DNA of 64,000 nucleotides from Pirellula staleyi DSM 6068 (GTDB lineage Bacteria; Planctomycetota; Planctomycetia; Pirellulales; Pirellulaceae): positions 4,960,001 through 5,024,000 of the forward strand of contig NC_013720.1 of the NCBI RefSeq assembly GCF_000025185.1, written 5' to 3'. A model generated the notes under the pieces. That model worked only from the letters and a program-made list of their open reading frames with translations, was not told the origin of the DNA and did not search any database. Below, piece after piece: positions 57,423-64,000 of this stretch. The first letter of the stretch is position 1; the number at the start of each line of letters is the position of its first letter. The position numbers were made by a program, and so were the translations under genes.

Positions 57423-57762
57423 TTCCCTAAGTTCCAATCAGTAAGAGACTTATCGCACTAGCAGCAGTGAAAACCGCCACTCCGTCGGCTCTTTCGGGAA
57501 CGTTTTGCACCCGATCTACAGGCGCAGCGGTCCCTACACACTCTAACCCCTAAAGATAGCTGGACGTTTCGCACCCGGCGACGTTTTTCTTGGCTTCTCG
57601 GTCGAATCTCGCCCTAAATCGTCCTAAGCAGTTCGCAAGAAACGCTTTCCGCTCCTCGCAACCATCGCTAGAGTAGAATTACGGGCCGCTCAGTCCCAAG
57701 CAGAGTACCTCTCTAGACGCTCGTCAATTAGCACGTTCACGCTCTTTCAATCAGGCAGCTCT
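57423..57762. other. Divergent promoter region
   Basis: It separates the secretin-N-domain gene from the second DUF1570 gene. TAGAAT at 57674-57679 could be a -10 box for the plus strand but has no good -35 partner. No hairpin or coding frame is seen. Confidence 0.4.
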
Positions 57763-59256
57763 ATGCTCCGAGCGAGACCAGTTCGACACCGTTGGCCGAT
57801 GGCATGGTTGCCAGCGGTGGTGTCGTTGCCGCTACTGAGCTCGATCGTTGCCCTCTCGCTCAGCCTCACCTTCTTCACTGGCTTGGCGATCGCTCAAGAG
57901 GCACCCAAGTCCAAGGGTCCAGCCCCCCTCAAGACCACACTTGTCGACCCGCGCGAGATGGGCCTCGAAATCGAGCCCGGCTCGGTCCGAATCGGACGTG
58001 GCGAGAACGTCACCACCACCGACGCCGATGGGCAGTCGGTCGTCGCCAAACTCCATGTTGCGATTGGCAAGTCGGCTGTCGTACTGCTTCCCGATGGAAC
58101 CCTCGCTGCTCGTCAGCCCGACCAGTTTGCTCCGACCGACCGGCCGTTTGCCCCCCTCGAGAAAAAACTGCTGGCCGAGCAACTACTGCGCGACGAAGTC
58201 CCCGGCTTTAAAGCCAAAGAGACCCGCCACTATCTCTACCTCTACAACACCAGCGAAGAATTTGCTGAAGCCACCAGTCGCATTCTCGAAACGATGCTTC
58301 CAGGTGTAATCGCGCACGCAGAACAACACCACCTGACGGTGCACGAACCCGGTCTGCCGATGGTGGTACTGATGTTCAAAACCGAAGACGAATTTCAAAA
58401 ATATCGTCGCATGCCTGAAGGGGTTGTCGCCTACTATCACTCGCTCACCAATCGCGTTTGCATGTACGAACAATCGCGGCTGGCGCAAATCCGCCCGGAT
58501 CTCGCAATTCAGCAGTCGATTAGCACCATTGCCCACGAAGGGGCGCATCAAGTGCTGCATAACATCGGTGTTCAGCAGCGGCTGAGTGTGTGGCCGATGT
58601 GGATCTCCGAAGGCATAGCCGAATACTTTGCTCCGACGCAAACAGGTGCCCGCCTCAAATGGAAAGGGGCAGGGCAGGTGAACGACATGCGCATGCTCGA
58701 GCTCGAGCAGTACCTCAAGAGCCGCGGAGCAGGACCGGCCGATGGAAAGATGATCGGTCAAACTGTTCTCGCGGCGCGACTCACCAGCACCGGCTATGCA
58801 TCGGCTTGGTCCCTCACGCACTACCTGGCAAAAAACAAACGGACCGAGTTTGGGAAGCTGCTCCGCGAGCTCTCGCAGCTCGGTCCCCTCGAGACCTTGG
58901 GAGAGATTCAAACACCTGGCATCTGCCGCGAGAATCTCGATCAGTTTCAGCAGATCTTTGGGGATGATCTTGCCGACACGGAGACCCGTCTGGTCGCCCA
59001 TTTAAAGAAACAGCCTTACACCGATCCGCTCGCGAATTTGCCACATTTTGTAGCGATGGTGCAATCGGGCGAAGGACGTCTGATGCGCCGCAGCGCGAAC
59101 ACGTTTCATCAACGTGCTTTCGCAGAAAAGTGGATTGGCGACATCATCACAGGCTTGCCCGAAAAAGTTAGGGCGAGCGCTCGCAGCAACTTGCAAATGT
59201 TTGCTAACCGAGCCCAAGCAGAAGCCGCCGCACGCAGTTATCTCTCCGGCCGTTAG
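57763..59256 (+). CDS. DUF1570-type exported protein with gluzincin motif (second copy)
   Basis: The 497-residue product begins with a long basic start and a hydrophobic signal segment ending near 'GLAIAQ'. The zinc site is H-E-G-A-H at residues 258-262, preceded by 'STIA' and followed by 'WISEGIAEYF' with Glu283. The 25-residue His-to-Glu distance is identical to that of the copy at 6149-7633. The middle region has 'VLMFKTEDEFQKYRR', typical of DUF1570. Peptidase activity is plausible but unproven. The gene is divergent from the secretin-N-domain gene. Confidence 0.8.
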   Translation: MLRARPVRHRWPMAWLPAVVSLPLLSSIVALSLSLTFFTGLAIAQEAPKSKGPAPLKTTLVDPREMGLEIEPGSVRIGRGENVTTTDADGQSVVAKLHVAIGKSAVVLLPDGTLAARQPDQFAPTDRPFAPLEKKLLAEQLLRDEVPGFKAKETRHYLYLYNTSEEFAEATSRILETMLPGVIAHAEQHHLTVHEPGLPMVVLMFKTEDEFQKYRRMPEGVVAYYHSLTNRVCMYEQSRLAQIRPDLAIQQSISTIAHEGAHQVLHNIGVQQRLSVWPMWISEGIAEYFAPTQTGARLKWKGAGQVNDMRMLELEQYLKSRGAGPADGKMIGQTVLAARLTSTGYASAWSLTHYLAKNKRTEFGKLLRELSQLGPLETLGEIQTPGICRENLDQFQQIFGDDLADTETRLVAHLKKQPYTDPLANLPHFVAMVQSGEGRLMRRSANTFHQRAFAEKWIGDIITGLPEKVRASARSNLQMFANRAQAEAAARSYLSGR

Positions 59257-59382
59257 TGCGCCCCCATTTGCTGGCTTCGAGCAGCCACTCTCTTGCTGCT
59301 TCTGTGACGCAGCCCGAGGAGCGCGGTATAGTAGTCGCTAACCTCTCACCGGTTTCGCGTTACTCGTTATGCAGAATGCTCC

Positions 59383-60318
59383 ATGACCATGACAGCTTGG
59401 CGATCTTCCGTCTCCACACTGCAGCTGAACCCACTCGCTCCAACCACGAAGTCCTTCCGCAGGAAACTGTATCGGCACTTACTTCTCGCCATGGCAGCCT
59501 TCACATTTTTTGCTAGTGCCATTCATTCTTTCGCGGAAGAGATGGCTGTCGCGGATTCGCCGAAGCCCGAAACTATCCGAGTCGGCGTTCTTAGCAGCGC
59601 ACGAGAGCCTGGAGAAAACACGAGCCAAGGACTGTTCATCAGCATCCTGCGTAAGGCGGGAATGAAGGCCCGCGCCGTCTCGGCCGAAGAAGTGAAAAAC
59701 GGCGTTCTCGAGGAGCTCGACATCTTTATCATCGGTGGGGGAAGTGGCACCGCATTCAACGCTTCGCTAGGTCCCGATGGTGGCCAACTGGTGATGGAGT
59801 TTGTCAAAAAAGGGGGAGGCGTTTTGGCCAGCTGTGCTGGTGGCTATTCGTTTGTGCGGGGTCACAACGAAGCGCTGAAATATATCGAAATCGCCAATGC
59901 CCGCTGCATCGATACCGCTGGTGGTCGCTGGGCTCGTGGTAAGGGGGTCGTGGAAATCATTCCCGAAGAGAGCGACGCACCAACTCGCAAAATGTTCTAT
60001 GCCAACGGACCACTGTGGGAGATCACCGATGCACCCGGCTTTGGCCGCATCGCAGCACTCGCTCGATTTAAAACCGACATCAAACAAGAAGGGGATGAAG
60101 GGGGCATTATGCCCGGCACACCTGCGATCTTGGGTGGATCGTACTTCGACGGCCGCTTCGTACTCTTTAGCGCCCACCCTGAGTTCCATCGCGAATTGGG
60201 ATCCAACAGCCTCATCGTCGACGCCGCTTACTGGGTCACAAGCGGCCCCCTCAGTCCCGACGATAAAATCGACTGGAACTCCATCTTCCCCAGCCAAGCT
60301 CCCGAGCCCATGCCTTAA
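59383..60318 (+). CDS. Exported glutamine-amidotransferase-like protein (biotin-ligase N-terminal-type domain)
   Basis: The 311-residue product has a hydrophobic segment ending near 'AIHSFAEE' that may be a signal peptide. The domain starts 'IRVGVLSSAREPGENTSQGLFISILRKAGMKA' and holds 'DIFIIGGGSGTAFNASLG', the nucleophile-elbow Cys in 'GGVLASCAGGYSF', and a late 'LFSAHPEFH' with the possible catalytic His. This layout matches the BPL_N class of amidotransferase-like proteins. Catalysis on an exported glycan or peptide is possible; no partner synthetase is adjacent. The start is uncertain because a second ATG lies six bases on and no Shine-Dalgarno sequence is clear. Confidence 0.72.
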   Translation: MTMTAWRSSVSTLQLNPLAPTTKSFRRKLYRHLLLAMAAFTFFASAIHSFAEEMAVADSPKPETIRVGVLSSAREPGENTSQGLFISILRKAGMKARAVSAEEVKNGVLEELDIFIIGGGSGTAFNASLGPDGGQLVMEFVKKGGGVLASCAGGYSFVRGHNEALKYIEIANARCIDTAGGRWARGKGVVEIIPEESDAPTRKMFYANGPLWEITDAPGFGRIAALARFKTDIKQEGDEGGIMPGTPAILGGSYFDGRFVLFSAHPEFHRELGSNSLIVDAAYWVTSGPLSPDDKIDWNSIFPSQAPEPMP

Positions 60319-60374
60319 GCTTGCGAACGGCTAGTAAGTCCGGTTCCACCGTACATCGCGGTCTACAGATCTGA

Positions 60375-61145
60375 ATGAGCATGGACGCCCAAGCAAACTT
60401 AGTGCTAGATCAACTTGCGCCGCTGCTGCGAGGTGCAAAGCGCCTTGTCGTTTTGACAGGAGCCGGGATCTCTGCCGAGAGTGGCCTCGCCACATTTCGC
60501 GATGCCATGACGGGGCTCTGGGCCAACTTTCGCGCGGAAGAACTCGCCACTCCCGAAGCGTTTGAGCAGAATCCCAAGCTGGTGTGGGACTGGTATGTCT
60601 GGCGACGCAAGCTGGCACAAGCTGCCAAGCCGAACGGAGCTCACTTCGCTCTTGTAGAACTGGAGCGACTCGTACCCCAGCTGACCATCGTGACGCAAAA
60701 CGTCGATGGTTTGCATCAGCGAGCTGGTAGCGCGGGCGTTATTGAACTGCACGGCAGTCTCAGCCGATTCAAGTGCTCCACAGACAACGAGCCCGTCGAC
60801 GCCAAAGACTTTGGCGATTCGCCCGACGGGATGCCTCCTCGATGCCCTCGCTGCCATGCATTCGTTCGCCCCGACATCGTATGGTTTGGCGAAATGCTGC
60901 CGCCATCTGCACTACAAACAGCTTTCCAAGTGACGAAAAAGTGCGATCTGTTTTTCTCCATCGGAACGTCAGGCGTGGTCGAACCTGCAGCCTCGCTGCC
61001 GCGCCGAGCAATCGAATACGGCGCATCGGTCATGATCAATAATTTAGATGTCGATACCGCCAGCGAACCTCCGCTCTACTCTCTCCAAGGTAAAGCAGGC
61101 ACCATCCTCCCCGAACTCCTACGCCGTGCTTGGCCACGCTTGTAA
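60375..61145 (+). CDS. NAD-dependent protein deacylase (CobB-like sirtuin)
   Basis: The 256-residue product has the sirtuin motifs 'VVLTGAGISAESGLATFRD', 'TQNVDGLHQRAG', 'ELHGSLSRFKC' with the catalytic His, 'PRCPRCHAFVRPDIVWFGE' and 'FSIGTSGVVEP'. A Tyr-x-x-Arg pair in 'WYVWRRK' corresponds to the class III signature that favours removal of succinyl or malonyl groups from lysine. As in CobB, the first zinc-binding Cys pair is incomplete. It would use NAD+ to deacylate proteins. It follows the amidotransferase-like gene by 56 bases. Confidence 0.92.
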   Translation: MSMDAQANLVLDQLAPLLRGAKRLVVLTGAGISAESGLATFRDAMTGLWANFRAEELATPEAFEQNPKLVWDWYVWRRKLAQAAKPNGAHFALVELERLVPQLTIVTQNVDGLHQRAGSAGVIELHGSLSRFKCSTDNEPVDAKDFGDSPDGMPPRCPRCHAFVRPDIVWFGEMLPPSALQTAFQVTKKCDLFFSIGTSGVVEPAASLPRRAIEYGASVMINNLDVDTASEPPLYSLQGKAGTILPELLRRAWPRL

Positions 61146-61246
61146 TGCCAGTGTCCCTCGATGCTGGGCGAGTGGCTGGAGACGATCAATATGTCGTACA
61201 ATGCGGGACGAAATATGGTTGATCCTCTCTTCTGAAAGTGCTTTCG

Positions 61247-62179
61247 ATGCTCAAGCGACTCTTGGCCTTCGCCGCAACTCTGGCGATGCTTGTTATTCCA
61301 CTCTCACTTCGTGCCGAAGATCATCCAGGTCATCGCGTGATTGCGCAGGACAAAGGGAATGTCACGATCTTTGCCAAAGATGGCTCGGTCGAGTGGCAGT
61401 ACGAGTGCAAGCACAACGCGCACGATGTGCAGGTGCTCGCTAGTGGCAACATCCTGCTGAACAGCGGCGGCGCGACGGTGAGCGAGATCACCCCCGAGAA
61501 GAAAGTGGTTTGGAGCTACACCGCCCAACCGATCGAAGGCAAAACCGATCGTGTGGAAGTGCACGCTTGCCAGCGCCTCGAGAATGGCAACACGATGGTA
61601 GCCGAGAGTGGTAATCGGCGGATTGTGGAAGTCGATGCCGAAGGCAAAATCGTGGCCGAAGTGCCACTGACGGTCGATAAGCCCAACGCGCATCGCGACA
61701 CGCGTCTCGCACGCAAACTGGCGAGCGGAAACTATCTTGTGGCGCACGAAAACGACGGCTGCGTGCGCGAGTACGATCCCTCGGGCAAAGTGGTTTGGAA
61801 ATATGCTCTCGATCTCGGTGGTCGTCCCGCAGCCCCTGGCCATGGCCCTGAAGGTCACGGCAATGAGCTATTCGGCATGCTCCGACTCGAAAATGGCAAC
61901 ACGCTGATCGCCACCGGCAACGGCAATCGCGTGATCGAAGTCACACCTGAAGGAAAGCAAGTTTTCAGCATCGAGCAGGAGGATCTTCCTGGCATCAAAC
62001 TGGCCTGGGTCACGACACTCGATGTGCTGAAGAACGGCAACATCGTTATCGGCAATTGCCACGCTGGCGAGGGACAGCCGCAGCTCGTGGAAGTGACCCG
62101 CGAAAAGAAAGTGGTCTGGAAGTTCTATAACTGGAAGGAACTTGGCAACAGCACCGCCACAGCGCGTGTGATTGAGTAA
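61247..62179 (+). CDS. Exported beta-propeller repeat protein
   Basis: The product has 310 residues from ATG 61247 (GTG 61238 is in frame). A signal peptide ends near 'SLRAED'. The mature chain has repeated blades of the form 'LxxGNxL(I)A', '(R)VIEVTPEGKxV(F/W)' and 'SGKVVWKY' (for example 'LENGNTMVAESGNRRIVEVDAEGKIVAE' and 'LENGNTLIATGNGNRVIEVTPEGKQVF'). It resembles PQQ/arylsulfotransferase-like propellers, with no catalytic motif seen. Function is unknown; ligand binding is likely. Confidence 0.8.
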   Translation: MLKRLLAFAATLAMLVIPLSLRAEDHPGHRVIAQDKGNVTIFAKDGSVEWQYECKHNAHDVQVLASGNILLNSGGATVSEITPEKKVVWSYTAQPIEGKTDRVEVHACQRLENGNTMVAESGNRRIVEVDAEGKIVAEVPLTVDKPNAHRDTRLARKLASGNYLVAHENDGCVREYDPSGKVVWKYALDLGGRPAAPGHGPEGHGNELFGMLRLENGNTLIATGNGNRVIEVTPEGKQVFSIEQEDLPGIKLAWVTTLDVLKNGNIVIGNCHAGEGQPQLVEVTREKKVVWKFYNWKELGNSTATARVIE

Positions 62180-62206
62180 CGAGCTGCATTGAGCTCGGTT
62201 CTTGAG

Positions 62207-62524
62207 ATGAACGTTTGCTCGAAGGAATCGCCGCCGGTGCTTTGCGAACATCTCCAAGCGATTGAGCAAGCGATTCTTCAGCAAGGAGTTTGCGAACTTT
62301 CGCGCGGGCAAGCCTGGTCGCTTGTTCGCGAGTGGGTCTACTTCGATTGCTATATCGATGTCGACGCCGTTCGTAGAACCTGGCCGCTCGACGCATGCGT
62401 AGTCAACCACGTCCATCAAGGAACGCATGATGGACAAGAGCAGGGGCTGGCTTGCTCTCAGTGCGGCGACGGCATCATGGGGACCATCGAGCCCCGCGCC
62501 GGAAAACCGATCTTCACCGGCTAG
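62207..62524 (+). CDS. Small cytoplasmic protein with CxxC motif, unknown function
   Basis: The product has 105 residues from ATG 62207 (TTG 62189 is in frame). The composition is protein-like, with 'FDCYIDVDAVRRTWPL' in the middle and a C-terminal 'ACSQCGDGIMG' that could bind metal. Two more Cys residues are present. It lies 27 bases after the beta-propeller gene and ends just before a convergent terminator. I do not recognise a family. Confidence 0.6.
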   Translation: MNVCSKESPPVLCEHLQAIEQAILQQGVCELSRGQAWSLVREWVYFDCYIDVDAVRRTWPLDACVVNHVHQGTHDGQEQGLACSQCGDGIMGTIEPRAGKPIFTG

Positions 62525-62527
62525 CTA

Positions 62528-62563
62528 GAAAACCTTTATTTCCCTCGAAATACGAGGTTTTTC
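62528..62563. terminator. Convergent intrinsic terminator
   Basis: AAAACCT (62529-62535) pairs with AGGTTTT (62555-62561) around a loop that contains a second 5-bp hairpin CCTCG/CGAGG. The A-stem-T layout lets it work on both strands, between two convergent genes. Confidence 0.65.
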
Positions 62564-62598
62564 AGGCTGCATTTCAGAGTCTGCGATGGCGAAGGTCG

Positions 62599-63984
62599 TT
62601 ACTTGGAACCGAACGTTTTTTTAGCAGGCTCAGCAGCGAGGCACTCGGAGGGAGTGATCAGTCCATCGCCATCGAGGTCGTACTTGGCAAAGTCGGCTGC
62701 TGTCGATTCGCTCCAACTGGTCGAGTATTCGTGCATCATGATCTGACCATCCCCATCAGCATCGTTACGGGCAAACCAGTCGGGCAATCCCTTGGGCAAA
62801 CGCTCGGTGGCCGAGAGCATGCGATAGGTTTTTACTCCTGTGGCACTATCCGACTTGGAATCGCCCGATCGGCCACGACGATCGTCATCTCGACCACGTT
62901 CACTGCCACCCGAATCACGTCCCGTCGAATAGTTCGCAAGGCGTGCGGTCAATTCGTCGAGTGTCAGCACACCATCTTTGTTGGTATCCGAGGCTGCTGG
63001 ATCGCCACGCATGTCGGCCCATTCATCTTTCTGGAGCATGCCGTCTTTGTTTTTGTCGTACTGCTTAAGCAGCCCCTCGGCATAGCCTTTAAAGCGGCTC
63101 GGATCACCACCAGGAGGTCCGCCGGGACTGCTTCCGCTGCTTGGGGCCGACGAAGGCGCAGCGACAGGTCCACCAGTGGCAAGGGTCGAGACAACACGCC
63201 CCGGGACGTCGTACCAGCCAAAGCGTTTGGCAATGCGCTCACACAATTCTTTGCGGTCGAGCTTGTTGTCTTTATTGGTGTCGGACTCTTCAGGAGGTGT
63301 CGACCAGCGACCGTTTTTCCACTCCTCGCTGTCGACCACCTGATCTTTATTTTTGTCGTAGTCGTTGAGCATCCGGGCGACGTATTCGATAACGCGCGGG
63401 TCGTACTGCTTATCGAGCGAAACTCCCCCTGCGGTGGTCGAAAGTGGCACGTTAAAGCCGAAGGCTTTCGGAGTGGCTGATTCCGGTACATCAAAGCCTG
63501 GCACCAGTGGAGCGCTCGAGGAGCCGCGCGAGGATCCGGAAGAGCTCCCCGACGAACTTCCGCTCGACGATCCGCTGCTGGAGCTTCCGCCTTGCGAGGC
63601 GCTCATGGCGGCGATCATTTTGTCGAGAGGGACAGGCTGATCGAGATTGATTTTGGCTTGCTCAGCAGCCCGCGACAAAAACCCGCGCGCTCGCCCCGAG
63701 ATCTCATTGGGATCGAGCACACCGTTCTTGTTCTCATCCATTCGTGTTAGGAAGTCCTTCGGGTCGAAACTCCGCCGCTCGCCGCGATCTTCGTCGCGAC
63801 CACGTTCCTCGCGATCCCGATCCCCGCGCTCCTCGCGTCGCTCTTCACGACCACGATCTTCCTGAGCCATAGCGGAAGTGGTCAGCGAGCCACCGGTCAC
63901 AACAACACCCACCGCCAATATCGCGCGACCAATTCTGTGGCGAATGGTCGGCCACAAGTCGTTGGCTGGCAACAGGTTGTTCAT
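62599..63984 (-). CDS. Exported protein with seven EF-hand loops
   Basis: The 461-residue product starts at ATG 63984, 7 bases after GGAGT. A signal peptide ends near 'AMAQED', followed by a highly charged Arg/Glu/Asp repeat. Seven EF-hand-type loops are recognisable: 'DENKNGVLDPNE', 'DKNKDQVVDSEE', 'DTNKDNKLDRKE', 'DKNKDGMLQKDE', 'DTNKDGVLTLDE', 'DADGDGQIMMHE' and 'DLDGDGLITPSE'. A Ser/Gly run (about residues 132-157) and Pro/Gly/Ser-rich linkers separate the first loop and the middle ones. Calcium binding outside the cytoplasm is expected. Such proteins are frequent in planctomycetes but their roles are unknown. Confidence 0.85.
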   Translation of the reverse strand: MNNLLPANDLWPTIRHRIGRAILAVGVVVTGGSLTTSAMAQEDRGREERREERGDRDREERGRDEDRGERRSFDPKDFLTRMDENKNGVLDPNEISGRARGFLSRAAEQAKINLDQPVPLDKMIAAMSASQGGSSSSGSSSGSSSGSSSGSSRGSSSAPLVPGFDVPESATPKAFGFNVPLSTTAGGVSLDKQYDPRVIEYVARMLNDYDKNKDQVVDSEEWKNGRWSTPPEESDTNKDNKLDRKELCERIAKRFGWYDVPGRVVSTLATGGPVAAPSSAPSSGSSPGGPPGGDPSRFKGYAEGLLKQYDKNKDGMLQKDEWADMRGDPAASDTNKDGVLTLDELTARLANYSTGRDSGGSERGRDDDRRGRSGDSKSDSATGVKTYRMLSATERLPKGLPDWFARNDADGDGQIMMHEYSTSWSESTAADFAKYDLDGDGLITPSECLAAEPAKKTFGSK

Positions 63985-64000
63985 CGTGAATACTCCGTAT

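Overview
The window is a dense, G+C-rich bacterial chromosome segment with about 46 protein-coding genes, no rRNA or tRNA genes, no CRISPR array and no recognisable transposase. The gene content points to a planctomycete, most likely of the Pirellula group: two DUF1570 proteins, a double DUF1080 protein, a very large exported protein with repeated secretin N-domains, an exported seven-EF-hand protein, and many GTG/TTG or weak-SD starts. The lineage is an inference from gene content; no 16S gene is present.

Layout. 1-10.7 kb (plus strand): the 3' end of a Fpg/MutM glycosylase, an MscS-family channel with a long periplasmic coiled coil, a Tat-exported DUF3500-like protein, gamma-glutamyltransferase overlapping a DUF1570 metalloprotease-like gene, a double DUF1080 protein, a PQQ-type beta-propeller protein and a DUF2185 protein. 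10.7-15.9 kb: two unknown genes, then alaS and an HD-domain gene separated by a clear terminator. 15.9-23.6 kb (minus): a 1,119-residue acyl-AMP ligase / acyl carrier protein / alpha-oxoamine synthase fusion, a tandem methyltransferase with a coiled-coil tail, and an FkbM methyltransferase. 23.8-31 kb: trpE with a Trp-codon-rich upstream ORF, mcsA-mcsB (protein arginine kinase) behind a near-consensus promoter, a GNAT gene, a 1.2-kb gene-free stretch full of inverted repeats, and a FixJ-type response regulator.

31.1-41.5 kb (minus) is an exopolysaccharide cluster. In transcription order it holds a Wzz/GumC-like protein, polysaccharide deacetylase, Wzx-like flippase, Wzy/O-antigen-ligase-like protein, GT2, two tandem FemAB/BioF2-like acyltransferases, and a membrane GT2. 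Together they could build, modify, flip and polymerise a surface glycan. No initiating phosphoglycosyltransferase or outer-membrane exporter is seen in the window. 41.7-47 kb holds housekeeping genes: argG, larB, nnrD, ribF and a DHH phosphoesterase.

47.3-51 kb is a two-gene respiratory operon: a Rieske protein translationally coupled to a cytochrome b fused to four c-type haem modules. The rest comprises a small membrane protein, a TPR protein, the 1,309-residue secretin-N-domain protein, a second DUF1570 protein, a glutamine-amidotransferase-like exported protein, a CobB-like sirtuin, a beta-propeller protein, a small CxxC protein and the EF-hand protein.

The strongest candidates for undescribed biology are the FAAL-ACP-AOS fusion, the cytochrome b/tetrahaem c fusion with one C-x3-C-H site, the secretin-N-domain protein that lacks a secretin barrel, and the structured 29.2-30.3 kb intergenic region.
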